64,000 bases of DNA, from the NCBI GenBank assembly GCA_019459055.1, contig JAIBEI010000043.1, positions 16,469 through 80,468 of the forward strand. The letters are read 5' to 3'. Below, in pieces: positions 8,257 to 16,946 of this stretch (the first letter of the stretch is position 1; every line of letters begins with the position of its first letter). The DNA comes from Thiobacillus sp. (GTDB lineage Bacteria; Pseudomonadota; Gammaproteobacteria; Burkholderiales; Thiobacillaceae). The notes under the pieces were generated by a model that was given only the letters and a program-made list of their open reading frames with translations, was not told where the DNA came from and did not search any database. Both the position numbers and the translations under genes were made by a program.

Positions 8257-8805
8257 ATGAAAACACCCCTGCAAATCACATTCCGGGGCTTTGAACACTC
8301 CGACGCGCTGGAGACGCATATCCGTGAAAAGGCCGACAAGCTGGAGACTTTTTTCGAGCCGATCATGTCCTGCCGGGTGGTGGTGGAATTGCCGCATCAG
8401 CACAAGAACCAGGGCAGGGCCTTCAACGTGCGGGTCGACATCGGCGTGCCGGGAAGCGAAATCGTGGTGAATCGGGACCAGCACGAGGATGTCTATGTCG
8501 CCCTGCGCGACGCCTTTGATGCGGCCAGGCGCCAGCTTGAGGACTATGGCCGGCGCTTGCGCCGCGAAACCAAGACCCATTCGCAGGAATACACCGGCCT
8601 GGTGGCGCGCCTTTTTCCCGAGGAAAGGTATGGCTTCATCCGACGTGCCGACGGCAACGAGCTGTATTTCAACTTTGACAACCTGGTGAATACCACGTTC
8701 GATCAACTCAAGGCGGGCGACGAGGTGAAATTCATCGAGGAGATGGCCGCCGAAGGCCCGCAGGCCAAGCGCGTGAGCGTCGGCCAACACCACATTCCGC
8801 TGTAA
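8257..8805 (+). CDS. HPF/RaiA ribosome-associated domain fused to a cold-shock domain
   Basis: A 182-residue protein. Residues 1-105 have the hibernation-promoting factor/RaiA pattern (ITFRGFEHSDALETHIREKADKLE..., NRDQHEDVYVALRDAFDAARRQLE). Residues about 113-180 are a cold-shock/S1-like domain (GLVARLFPEERYGFIRRADG, LYFNFDNLV, GDEVKFIEEMAAEGPQAKRV). HPF proteins occupy the A/P sites of idle ribosomes, and the cold-shock part should add RNA binding. It differs from long HPF, whose second domain is a dimerisation module. CGAAAGGACGACACG precedes the ATG and gives a reasonable ribosome site. It is probably a stress or stationary-phase factor. Confidence 0.85.
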   Translation: MKTPLQITFRGFEHSDALETHIREKADKLETFFEPIMSCRVVVELPHQHKNQGRAFNVRVDIGVPGSEIVVNRDQHEDVYVALRDAFDAARRQLEDYGRRLRRETKTHSQEYTGLVARLFPEERYGFIRRADGNELYFNFDNLVNTTFDQLKAGDEVKFIEEMAAEGPQAKRVSVGQHHIPL

Positions 8806-8810
8806 TCCAT

Positions 8811-8837
8811 TCACCACAGAGACACGGAGAAAACGAA
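8811..8837. repeat. Dispersed CACCACAGAGACACGGAG phrase
   Basis: A short sequence of a kind found repeatedly between bacterial genes. Its reverse complement recurs in degenerate form near 41085-41118 and a weaker version near 55425-55447. Origin unknown. Confidence 0.5.
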
Positions 8838-8900
8838 AACAACGGCTTGCAACCTGTCCCGACCCGGTCTACCGGTTTCGATGCAAGCGGTCGAAGAGGG

Positions 8901-9227
8901 CTAATACCTCGGCGAAGGCTGGGCCGGTTTCGGCTGCATGGTCGCCCCAGGCTCGACCTTGGGTTGATCGCTGGCTTTCTTGGTGCGGTATTTGTCGAAT
9001 TCCTCCTGGTCAAGCTGCTCATCCCCGTTGATGTCGGCGGCTTTGAAGGCCAGGTCGTCCTTGCCTTGGGCCTTGAATTCATCCAGGGAGAGGTTTCCAT
9101 CCTTGTTGGTGTCGAAATCCTTGAAGGACATTGCGGTTCGATCGCCGGCGGCATACGCAGGCAACATCGCGACGCCCAACAGAAGTGCGGCAAGTCGTGT
9201 TTGGATTTTGCTGGTTCCTGATTTCAT
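8901..9227 (-). CDS. Exported EF-hand calcium-binding protein
   Basis: A 108-residue protein with a signal peptide (MKSGTSKIQTRLAALLLGVAML then AYAAG). Two EF-hand loops follow, DFDTNKDGNLSLDEF and DINGDEQLDQEEF, each with acidic residues at the calcium-ligating positions. The proline-rich tail is probably disordered. The open frame is longer, but AGGAG six bases before the ATG at 9227 and the signal peptide fix the start. Function beyond calcium binding in the periplasm is unknown. Confidence 0.8.
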   Translation of the reverse strand: MKSGTSKIQTRLAALLLGVAMLPAYAAGDRTAMSFKDFDTNKDGNLSLDEFKAQGKDDLAFKAADINGDEQLDQEEFDKYRTKKASDQPKVEPGATMQPKPAQPSPRY

Positions 9228-9695
9228 GAGTCTCTCCTGCATTTTCGGTTCTGCTGCACGGACACATTGGGCCGCAGCACATTGCGGCCCGCCATCAGCC
9301 AGGCGCCAAGAACAAAAGCCGCCTGCGCGAGGGGATATTGTTTCGGCGTGCATGGCTCTTGATACCCGATGAAAAGGAAAATCGAGCAGATATTTTTTGT
9401 ATATAGATGACTTTTTGATTTTATTCAGAGCAGGCGATTTTTCAGCCCGAATCGGGTTCCACAACGGACGTCGGAATGGATGCTGACGAGCACGCCTTCC
9501 TGCGGAAGCGCGGGTTCCCATGGCGGGCCGCCTCTCCTGTCGCGCTACCGATCCCGCGCATGGATTCTTTTTTGTTACTATCCAGGCTGTTGGAATGGCT
9601 TATTCATGTTCATGGTGATGACGAACACCTGTTTCAGATCTGGCGCCGGGGAGATTTGATGGCCTTGATGTTTCACCATTCCGCTTCCTGAGCGT
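9228..9695. other. Divergent intergenic region, EF-hand gene / CheB-CheR kinase gene
   Basis: 468 bases without a supported gene. An AT-rich patch at about 9390-9425 with TATATA is the best candidate promoter area for one or both divergent genes, but no paired -35/-10 could be assigned safely. An open frame at 9476-9691 has no coding character. Confidence 0.5.
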
Positions 9696-12600
9696 ATGCC
9701 TGTCAAAAAGGTTGCCTCCCAGGAAAAACCCGGCCAAGCCGTGGCCGAGCTCGCTGCCAACCGCAGGAAGGCAGCGCCATCATCGCCAAATACGAAGAAC
9801 ACAGAATCCGCCGCGCGGCCGCCGCAGGCGGTGGTGGGCATTGTCGCCTCGGCGGGCGGCCTGGAAGCCTTCAAGCAATTCCTCCAGGCGATGCCGGCAG
9901 ACAGCGGGATGGCCTTTGTGCTCATTCCCCACCTCGACCCCAAGCACGAAAGCCTGATGGCTCCGCTGCTGTCCAAGCAGACCGCCATGCCGGTGGCGGA
10001 AGCCACGGACGGCCAACGTCTCGCAGCCGACCATGTCTACGTCATCCCGCCCAATCATTACCTGACCCTGCTCAAGGGGGTCATCCAGTTGAGCGCGCCC
10101 CCCGAACGGGGTGCCGGCCTGACCGCCATCGATCCCTTTCTGCGCTCGCTGGCAGCGGACCAGCAGGAACGCGCCATCTGCATCATCCTGTCCGGCACCG
10201 GCAGCCACGGCTCGCTGGGGCTCAAGGCCGTCAAGGCCGAGGGCGGCATGGCCATGGTGCAGGAGCCGTCCAGCGCCGAGTACGACCGCATGCCGCTCTC
10301 CGCCGTCGACACCGGGCTTGCGGACTACATTCTGCCGCCCGGCCAGATGCCGGAGGAATTGCTCAAATACGTGCGGCACTTCGTTGTCGGAACCGCCACG
10401 CATCCCGAAACGACTGCCGTCCAGGACGACCTGACCCAGGTGCTGGCCCTGCTGCGGGCACGCACCAAGTTCGATTTCCGCGCCTATCGCAAGCGCATGC
10501 TGCTGCGCCGCGTGCTGCGGCGCATGGGGCTCAACCACCTGGACCGGCTTACCGACTATCTGGCGCTGCTGCGCGAGCGGCCGGACGAGCTCGCCCAGCT
10601 GGGCAGGGACTTGCTGATCAGCGTCACCAGCTTCTTTCGCGATCCCGAAATGTTTCAGGTGCTGGAAACCCAGGTGCTGCCCGAGCTGATCGAGACGCGC
10701 GATGCGGACACGCCGGTACGGGTGTGGGTGCCCGGCTGCGCCACCGGAGAGGAGGCCTATTCGATCGCCATGCTTCTCATCGAGCGTATCGCCGTGACGG
10801 GCAAAGCCTGCCCCGTCCAGATCTTTGCCACCGATGTGGACGAGGCCGCCCTCGAAGTGGCCCGCCGCGGCATCTATCCGGATGCGCTGGTAGCCGACCT
10901 CTCGCGCCACCAGCTGGAGAGATTTTTCACCCGGACCGATGCCCACCACTGGCAGGTGAATAAGCGGTTGCGGGAAACCGTGCTGTTTGCGCCGCAGAAC
11001 ATTCTGGCCGATGCGCCTTTCTCCAAGCTGGATCTGGTGAGCTGCCGCAATCTGTTGATCTACCTGGAGCCGGAGGTGCAGCAGAAGCTCCTTCAGTTGT
11101 TCCATTTCGCCCTCAACGAAGGCGGGTACCTGATCCTCGGCCCCTCCGAGAGCATCGGCCGGAAGACCGAACTCTATCGGCCGGTCTCCAAGAAGTGGCG
11201 CATCTTTCACCGCGTGCACGTGGAGCGACTGGCCCGATCCGGCTTTCCGCTTCAGGCCGGCACACGGATGAGCGAATTGCAGCCGGCAGCGCCTTCGGTT
11301 CCGGCCCCGCATAAAAACCTGGCCGAGCTGGCCCGCAAGATCCTGCTGGAGGAATACGCGCCGGCCGCCGTGGTGATCAACCGGCGCTATGAAGTGCTGT
11401 ATTACTCGGGGCCGACGCAGCTATATCTGCAACAGCCCGGCGGGCCGCCGTCGCACGACTTGCTGACCCTGGCCCTTGCCGCGTTGCGGCCGCGTATCCG
11501 CGCCGCGGCGATCAAGGCTATCAATGAGGAGACGCGGGTCGACATCGGCGGCATTCGCATCAAGCGCGCAGGGTGTGCCGTCCTGGTGCGCCTTTCGGTT
11601 CAGCCTTTGCCAAGCAAACTGGCGGACGAGCGGCTGCTGCTGGTCATTTTTCAGGATGAACCGGAAGTGCCCCAGATCGCGGGCGCAGGCGACGAACAGG
11701 CGAGGGCCGACGAACATCTGGTGGGCCAACTGGAATACGAGCTGAAGACCACCCGCGAGGAGCTGCAGAGCACCATCGAGGAACTGGAGAGCAGCAACGA
11801 GGAACTCAAGGCTTCCAACGAGGAAGTCATGTCGATGAACGAGGAGCTGCAGTCCACCAACGAGGAGCTGGAAACCTCGAAGGAGGAGCTGCAGTCGCTC
11901 AACGAGGAATTGAGCACGGTCAACTCCCAGCTGCGCGACAAGGTCGACGAGCTGGAGAATTCCAACGACGACATGACCAATCTGCTGGCCAGCGTCGACA
12001 ACGCCACCCTGTTTCTCGGGGTGGACCGCACCATCCAGCGCTTCACGCCCAGCGCCACCCGCCTGTTCAACCTGATCGCCACCGACATCGGCCGTCCCAT
12101 CGGCCACATCACCGCCCGCTTCGAGGATCCGGAATTGTCGCGGGATATCGACCGGGTGCTGCAGGACCTGGCGCCCTGCGAGCGCGAAGTGTCGCGCGAC
12201 GAAGAGCAATGGTTCCTGCGCCGCATCACGCCCTACCGGACCGCGGACAACCGCATCAGCGGCGTGGTGCTGAGCCTGACCGACATTACGCAGATCAAGC
12301 GAGCCGAGCTGGATCTGCGCGATCTGACGGCGCGTCTCGAGCAGCGGATGAGCGAGAACAGCACGCAACTGCAATACGAGCGAAATTTCATCGACGCCAT
12401 CCTGAATACCGTGGGCGCTCTCATCCTCGTGATCGACACCGAAGAACGGGTGGTCCGGTTCAACACGGCCTGCAACACCACGACGGGCTATGATTTTGCC
12501 GAATTCCAGAACAGCTCCACGTGGCAAAACCTGATTCCCGCCGTCGAACAGGACGGGGTGCGCCGCGTCAACGACAGGCTCCGGTCCGGCGAGGACCATA

Positions 12601-13460
12601 TCAAACACGAAAACCACTGGCTTCACCGGGACGGCTCCATGCGCCTGATCAGCTGGTGCAATTCGGTGCTGCGGGACGACGCGGGGCAGGTTCAATACAT
12701 TATCGGCACCGGCATCGACATCACCGAACAGCGCCGTGCCGAGAACCGGGCGCGGGAAGCACTGGAAGAAGCCTCCCGCCTGCAACGCCTGCAGACCGCC
12801 AACGAGCTGGCGACCCTGCTCGCCCACGAACTCAACCAGCCGCTGGCCGCCATCGCGACCTATGCCGAAACGGGCAAGCAGCTCCTGCGCCACATGCCGA
12901 CGGATCATGACAAGCTGGCCGCCAATCTGGAGCGGATCAGCCAGCAGTCCCTGCGCGCCGGCGAAGCCATCCGGCATTTGCGCACGTTCGTGGGGCGGGG
13001 CCGGATCGACCCGGTGCCCATGGACCTGGATGCCGCGGTGCGCAGCACCTGCACCCTGATGGCGCCGAAGGCGCGTGCCCGGGGGATCGACATCGCGCTC
13101 GACCTGGCAACGCTGCCGCCGGTATTGGCGGTGGACGTGCACATCGAGCAGGTGCTGCTCAATCTGCTGCGCAACGCCATCGACGCCATCCGCGACGCCA
13201 ACATGAGCAGCGGCAGCATCACCGTGATGACACGGCGGTCCGAAAACATGGCCCAGGTCAGCGTCATCGACAGTGGCCCCGGCATCCCTGCGGCGGTGGT
13301 CGACAAGGTGTTCGAGCCGCTGGCCAGCCACAAGGAATATGGGCTGGGCGTGGGGCTGCGCATCAGCCGCAGCCTGATCGAGGCCCACGGCGGCCGGCTG
13401 TGGGTCGAGCCCCACACACCCGGCGGCATCTTCCATTTCGTTCTTCCCTTTGCCCCATGA
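9696..13460 (+). CDS. CheB-CheR-PAS hybrid sensor histidine kinase
   Basis: A 1254-residue fusion. Residues about 40-225 are a CheB-type methylesterase (GIVASAGGLEAF with Ser52; IPHLDPKHES). Residues about 240-500 are a CheR-type methyltransferase (RKRMLLRRVLRRMG; SAM motif VPGCATGEEAYS). About 680-765 form a long EEL-rich coiled coil, and about 770-1015 hold two PAS-like modules. The C-terminus is a histidine kinase with the H-box HELNQPLAAIATY (His1044), N-box EQVLLNLLRNAID, and glycine boxes SGPGIP and GLGVGLRIS. No transmembrane segment is seen, so signalling is cytoplasmic. The stop overlaps the next gene's ATG, a FixJ-type regulator that is its likely phosphorylation target. No chemotaxis genes lie nearby. 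Confidence 0.92.
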   Translation: MPVKKVASQEKPGQAVAELAANRRKAAPSSPNTKNTESAARPPQAVVGIVASAGGLEAFKQFLQAMPADSGMAFVLIPHLDPKHESLMAPLLSKQTAMPVAEATDGQRLAADHVYVIPPNHYLTLLKGVIQLSAPPERGAGLTAIDPFLRSLAADQQERAICIILSGTGSHGSLGLKAVKAEGGMAMVQEPSSAEYDRMPLSAVDTGLADYILPPGQMPEELLKYVRHFVVGTATHPETTAVQDDLTQVLALLRARTKFDFRAYRKRMLLRRVLRRMGLNHLDRLTDYLALLRERPDELAQLGRDLLISVTSFFRDPEMFQVLETQVLPELIETRDADTPVRVWVPGCATGEEAYSIAMLLIERIAVTGKACPVQIFATDVDEAALEVARRGIYPDALVADLSRHQLERFFTRTDAHHWQVNKRLRETVLFAPQNILADAPFSKLDLVSCRNLLIYLEPEVQQKLLQLFHFALNEGGYLILGPSESIGRKTELYRPVSKKWRIFHRVHVERLARSGFPLQAGTRMSELQPAAPSVPAPHKNLAELARKILLEEYAPAAVVINRRYEVLYYSGPTQLYLQQPGGPPSHDLLTLALAALRPRIRAAAIKAINEETRVDIGGIRIKRAGCAVLVRLSVQPLPSKLADERLLLVIFQDEPEVPQIAGAGDEQARADEHLVGQLEYELKTTREELQSTIEELESSNEELKASNEEVMSMNEELQSTNEELETSKEELQSLNEELSTVNSQLRDKVDELENSNDDMTNLLASVDNATLFLGVDRTIQRFTPSATRLFNLIATDIGRPIGHITARFEDPELSRDIDRVLQDLAPCEREVSRDEEQWFLRRITPYRTADNRISGVVLSLTDITQIKRAELDLRDLTARLEQRMSENSTQLQYERNFIDAILNTVGALILVIDTEERVVRFNTACNTTTGYDFAEFQNSSTWQNLIPAVEQDGVRRVNDRLRSGEDHIKHENHWLHRDGSMRLISWCNSVLRDDAGQVQYIIGTGIDITEQRRAENRAREALEEASRLQRLQTANELATLLAHELNQPLAAIATYAETGKQLLRHMPTDHDKLAANLERISQQSLRAGEAIRHLRTFVGRGRIDPVPMDLDAAVRSTCTLMAPKARARGIDIALDLATLPPVLAVDVHIEQVLLNLLRNAIDAIRDANMSSGSITVMTRRSENMAQVSVIDSGPGIPAAVVDKVFEPLASHKEYGLGVGLRISRSLIEAHGGRLWVEPHTPGGIFHFVLPFAP

Positions 13461-14059
13461 ACCAGACCGTATTCGTAGTCGACGACGACGCCGCGATGCG
13501 CGATGCCCTGGTCGAGTTGCTGGAGACGGCCGGCTTGCAGGTAGAGGCTCACGCCGACGGCCCCGCTTTCCTGGCGGCCTATGAGGCAGACCGCACCGGC
13601 TGCCTGTTGCTGGACATGGCCATGCCGGGCATGACCGGGCTTGAAGTCCAGGCGGCGCTGAACACGCGCGGCCTGACCATTCCCACCCTCTTCCTCACCG
13701 GCCATGGTGACATCCCCATGGCCGTGCGGGCAGTGCAGACCGGCGCCGTGGATTTCCTGGAAAAGCCCATTCAGGGCGCCGCACTGCTCGAACGGGTGCA
13801 GCGAGCCCTGGCACTGGACCTGGAATGGCGCCAGACACTGGGCCGCACCCAAGATATCCAGCAGCACTATGCGCGCTTGAGTTCACGCGAGCGCGAGTGC
13901 ATGACATTCATTGCGGCCGGCCTCACCAGCAAGGAGATCGCCCGGGAACTGGGCATCAGCCCGCGCACGGTGGAAGTCCACCGTACCCATGTCATGCACA
14001 AGATGGGCGCCGCCAACCTGGCGGAGCTGCTCAACATGGCCGCTTGCTGCAAACCCTGA
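13457..14059 (+). CDS. FixJ/NarL-type response regulator
   Basis: A 200-residue two-domain regulator. The receiver has the acidic pair VVDDD near residue 9, the phospho-acceptor in LLLDMAMPGM (Asp53), TGHGD and the lysine in FLEKPI. The C-terminal LuxR-type helix-turn-helix has LSSRERECMTFIAAGLTSKEIARELGISPRTVEVHRTHVMHKM. The ATG overlaps the kinase stop as ATGA, so kinase and regulator are made together. It is a probable transcription factor; its targets are unknown, but the sigma-factor and GGDEF genes downstream on the same strand are candidates. Confidence 0.92.
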   Translation: MNQTVFVVDDDAAMRDALVELLETAGLQVEAHADGPAFLAAYEADRTGCLLLDMAMPGMTGLEVQAALNTRGLTIPTLFLTGHGDIPMAVRAVQTGAVDFLEKPIQGAALLERVQRALALDLEWRQTLGRTQDIQQHYARLSSRERECMTFIAAGLTSKEIARELGISPRTVEVHRTHVMHKMGAANLAELLNMAACCKP

Positions 14060-14319
14060 GTCCGAAAATCGCGGCGAGGGCAGCCCTCCCATAGGTCCCT
14101 GAACAAGGGAAGCCTGGGCCGAAGCCGTATTTCCGCTACCACATCCCTGTTTCCTCCTTGTTACGACTCCACTACGTGGTTTCACTGAGTGTCCGCACGA
14201 ATGATGCCGGGACGCCATGATCGATACTCTTTGTTACCTGTCGATTGACTCATGGCAGTCGGTGCATTTTGGCCGGCTTCGCTATCGGGTTCTCCAAATT
14301 AAAAGGTGGAGGAAGGATC

Positions 14320-14463
14320 ATGGCCAAACATGTCAAACCGATTGCCTTGAATTTCGCGCTGGAGATCCAGCATCGTTCAAGCGGGGCATGTGCTTTGCCA
14401 TCGACCGGCCCCCGCCATCCCGTACAACAATTTCAGATCGGAGGCGAACATGTGGCACGATAA
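14320..14463 (+). CDS. Possible leader ORF overlapping the sigma-factor gene (47 residues)
   Basis: An ATG with a strong GGAGGAAGGATC ribosome site opens a 47-codon frame (MAKHVKPIALNFALEIQHR...). It ends at 14463, 14 bases inside the sigma-factor gene and in another frame. The arrangement would couple translation of the sigma factor to that of the short frame. The peptide itself has no recognised family. Supported by the ribosome site and overlap only. Confidence 0.4.
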   Translation: MAKHVKPIALNFALEIQHRSSGACALPSTGPRHPVQQFQIGGEHVAR

Positions 14464-15412
14464 TTTTCATGATTCAGAAACGCGTTACCGCGCACCGGAA
14501 AGCGCCGTCGATGCCGTCGAGATCGATGCACCGCAGACCAGCGGGGAGGCTGCCACCGGGATTCATGTCGAGGACGAGTACGCCCTGGACATCACCCAGC
14601 GCTATTTCGAAGACATCAGCCGCCTGCGGATATTGAAGGCCGACGAGGAGCAGGCATACGCCCGGCGTATGCGCGACGGCGATGAAGAGGCACGCGAGGT
14701 ACTGATCACGCACAACCTCAGGCTGGTCGTATATGTCGCCAAGCGCTATCTGGGGCGTGGCCTGCCGCTGCTGGATCTGGTCGAGGAGGGCAATCTGGGA
14801 CTGATGCACGCCCTGGAGAAATTCGATCCGGATCGCGGTTTCCGCCTGTCGACCTACGCCACCTGGTGGATCCGGCAATCCGTCGAGCGGGCCCTGATGA
14901 ACCAGTCGCGCACCATCCGCCTGCCCGTGCATGTGGTCAAGGAACTCAATGTCTGCCTGCGTGCCCGCAGCAAGCTGGACAAACAGGGCGTGTCGGACCC
15001 GGGGGCGGAGGCGATCGCCCATCTCACGGGCAAATCCATCGAGGCGGTGCGCAAGGTCATGCAGCTGAACCGGCCGCCTGTTTCCCTCGATGCCCCCCTC
15101 GACATCGACCCCGACCTGACCCTGGGCGAAGCCATCGCCGACGAGCATTGCGTGCCCCCCGACGAGCACCTGTATCAAGCCCAACTTGAAGGGTTCGTGA
15201 AGGAGTGGCTGGCCAAACTTTCGGACAAGCATCGCTGGGTGATCGAGCGGCGCTTCGGGCTGAACAATCAGGACATTGCCACCCTGGAAGAACTGGCCAA
15301 GGACCTCAAGGTCACGCGCGAGCGGGTCCGGCAGATCCAGGTGGAGGCGCAAAAAGAACTGGCCATCGGCCTCAGGGAAAAGGGTGTGTTCAAAGAGAAC
15401 TGGCTGCCATGA
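14450..15412 (+). CDS. rpoS: RpoS-like sigma-70 family factor
   Basis: A 320-residue group-2 sigma factor. Region 1.2 is DEYALDITQRYFEDISRLRILKADEE, region 2 carries LRLVVYVAKRYLGRGLPLLDLVEEGNLGLMHALEKFDPDRGFRLSTYATWWIRQSVERAL, region 3 follows, and region 4 ends with TLEELAKDLKVTRERVRQIQVEA. GGAGG five bases before the ATG at 14450 sets the start inside a longer open frame. Length and motif spelling fit RpoS better than RpoD or RpoH, but a second paralog of the same group cannot be excluded. A leader ORF overlaps its start. Confidence 0.85.
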   Translation: MWHDNFHDSETRYRAPESAVDAVEIDAPQTSGEAATGIHVEDEYALDITQRYFEDISRLRILKADEEQAYARRMRDGDEEAREVLITHNLRLVVYVAKRYLGRGLPLLDLVEEGNLGLMHALEKFDPDRGFRLSTYATWWIRQSVERALMNQSRTIRLPVHVVKELNVCLRARSKLDKQGVSDPGAEAIAHLTGKSIEAVRKVMQLNRPPVSLDAPLDIDPDLTLGEAIADEHCVPPDEHLYQAQLEGFVKEWLAKLSDKHRWVIERRFGLNNQDIATLEELAKDLKVTRERVRQIQVEAQKELAIGLREKGVFKENWLP

Positions 15413-15449
15413 CGCCCCGCGCGAACAAAGTCCGGGCGGCCGTCGGATC

Positions 15450-15800
15450 ATGAGCCGCATACTGATTGCCCTGCATGGCCATCTGGTCAAACGGTCGGTG
15501 CTGAATGCCGTCTTCGAATACTGCATGAAGATGAAATTCAAGGTCAATGTCCTGCTGGTGGACGATGAAGATGCGCCATCGCCGGTACTGGCGGATTTCG
15601 TGGCCCGATTGAAGCAGGCCGGGCTGAATGGCTGCCTGTACCGGCAGGCGGGATGTCTCGGTCAGGCTGTGCTGAAACATGCGAGTCGTCACAAGGACAT
15701 TCGCCTGATCCTGGTGGACAGCATGAAGAACTGGGGCAGAGTCCCCTTGAGAGCCCTGTCGCAACCCATTGGCCTGTTCAGCGGCGTTGTGGCCTCCTGA
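15450..15800 (+). CDS. Uncharacterised small alpha/beta protein
   Basis: A 116-residue frame beginning MSRILIALHGHLVKRS. Alternating hydrophobic strands (ILIAL, KVNVLLVDD, IRLILVD) suggest a small Rossmann-like or Usp-like fold. No catalytic motif is evident. It lies 37 bp after the sigma-factor gene and 41 bp before the GGDEF gene on the same strand, so it is probably co-transcribed. No clear family. Confidence 0.55.
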   Translation: MSRILIALHGHLVKRSVLNAVFEYCMKMKFKVNVLLVDDEDAPSPVLADFVARLKQAGLNGCLYRQAGCLGQAVLKHASRHKDIRLILVDSMKNWGRVPLRALSQPIGLFSGVVAS

Positions 15801-15841
15801 TAGCGGCCGGCCAACAGGCAGCAGGGCGAAGAAAGAATGCC

Positions 15842-16801
15842 ATGGATCGTCTAGTTCACTACAGGGATCATTCTATGCCTGGTGCTTCGATGCCGACATC
15901 GGACAAGCGCACGCTGGACACGCATCTTCCGAACGCTTTTGAGTATTTTCCCGACGCGCTCATCCTGGCCGATGGCGAAGCCCGGATTTCCTACCTCAAC
16001 CCGGCAGCGGAGCGGCTGCTCGGCCTGTCACTGGGAAAAGCACGCGGCCATCTGCTCGACAAGGTGATCACCCTGCAGGACAGGGAGACCCGGAAATCCA
16101 TTCAAATAGACGACTTCCCCGATCCGCACGCGTCGTTTTCCGGGGCGTTCCATCTGCTTGTGCGCAACGGGGGCGGCGCCATTCCCGTGCAATGCAGCGT
16201 CACGTTGACCCGAAATGGTTCCGGGGCGACGGGCGGCTACATGATCGTGCTGCGCAATGCCAGCGGCCTGCAGCAGTACATCGACAAGCTGGTGGAACAG
16301 TCGATGCACGACGAGCATACGCGCCTGCTGCGGCGCGCCGAGCTGGTCAAGCGCCTGTGGCGGCTGCTGCAGGAGGCCGACGGCGACGAGACCCAGGCAT
16401 TGCTGTACCTGGATCTGGACAACTTCAAATCCGTCAACGACACGGCCGGGCACGCAGCAGGCGACCTCGCCATCCGCCAGATCGCGGCGCGTCTCAAGAG
16501 CGTGGTGCGCGGCCGCGACACCCTGGCGCGGCTGGGCGGGGATGAATTCGGCCTGCTGCTGGAGCGCTGCCCGGTGGAGCGCGCGCGCGAGCGTGCCGAG
16601 CAATTGCATCGAGCGGTGGAATCCTATGCCCTGCACTGGAACGGCGAAACCTTCCGCCTGGGTGTCAGCATCGGCGTCGCCTTCTTCAAAACGCGCAACC
16701 ACAGCCTCAACACCATTCTGGCTGCGGCGGATACAGCGTGCTACCAGGCCAAGCGCAGCAGCGGCAATGGGCCCCACATCCAGGAAGTCGCACTCGACTG
16801 A
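15842..16801 (+). CDS. PAS-GGDEF diguanylate cyclase
   Basis: A 319-residue protein with a PAS domain (about residues 25-140: AFEYFPDALILADGEARISYLNPAAERLLG) and a GGDEF domain (about 155-315). The active-site loop is intact (RLGGDEFGLLL), and an inhibitory-site RxxD (RGRD) lies five residues before it, so it should make cyclic di-GMP with product feedback. No membrane segment. The open frame begins further upstream inside the previous gene; the ATG at 15842 follows a purine-rich stretch and starts the recognisable protein. It is the last member of a stress and signalling run of genes. Confidence 0.85.
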   Translation: MDRLVHYRDHSMPGASMPTSDKRTLDTHLPNAFEYFPDALILADGEARISYLNPAAERLLGLSLGKARGHLLDKVITLQDRETRKSIQIDDFPDPHASFSGAFHLLVRNGGGAIPVQCSVTLTRNGSGATGGYMIVLRNASGLQQYIDKLVEQSMHDEHTRLLRRAELVKRLWRLLQEADGDETQALLYLDLDNFKSVNDTAGHAAGDLAIRQIAARLKSVVRGRDTLARLGGDEFGLLLERCPVERARERAEQLHRAVESYALHWNGETFRLGVSIGVAFFKTRNHSLNTILAAADTACYQAKRSSGNGPHIQEVALD

Positions 16802-16843
16802 GGCTTGTTCGGCGCGGGCCGGATCAAGACAGCGCGACGTTCG

Positions 16844-16866
16844 GGGCGAGTACCCAGAGGGCATAA
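16844..16866. repeat. Shared GTACCCAGAGGGCATAAA phrase, copy 1
   Basis: The 18-mer, preceded by GCGA, occurs here and again near 36163-36184. Here it lies in the leader of the nucleotidyltransferase gene. The second copy interrupts a REP-like sequence. Confidence 0.6.
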
Positions 16867-16946
16867 AAGCGGCCATCCCACGGGTTCCTGGCAAGATTCA
16901 TGAGACTGGACAATGTTTTTTCTGGATGGCGGAACGGAGAAAATGT

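Noticed and set aside
9476..9691. Possible small gene upstream of the kinase
   Set aside because: No ribosome site, no family pattern and mixed codon use.
11421..13436. 671-codon antisense frame opposite the CheB-CheR kinase
   Set aside because: Low-complexity His/Gln/Val-rich translation with no motif; the plus-strand kinase explains the region.
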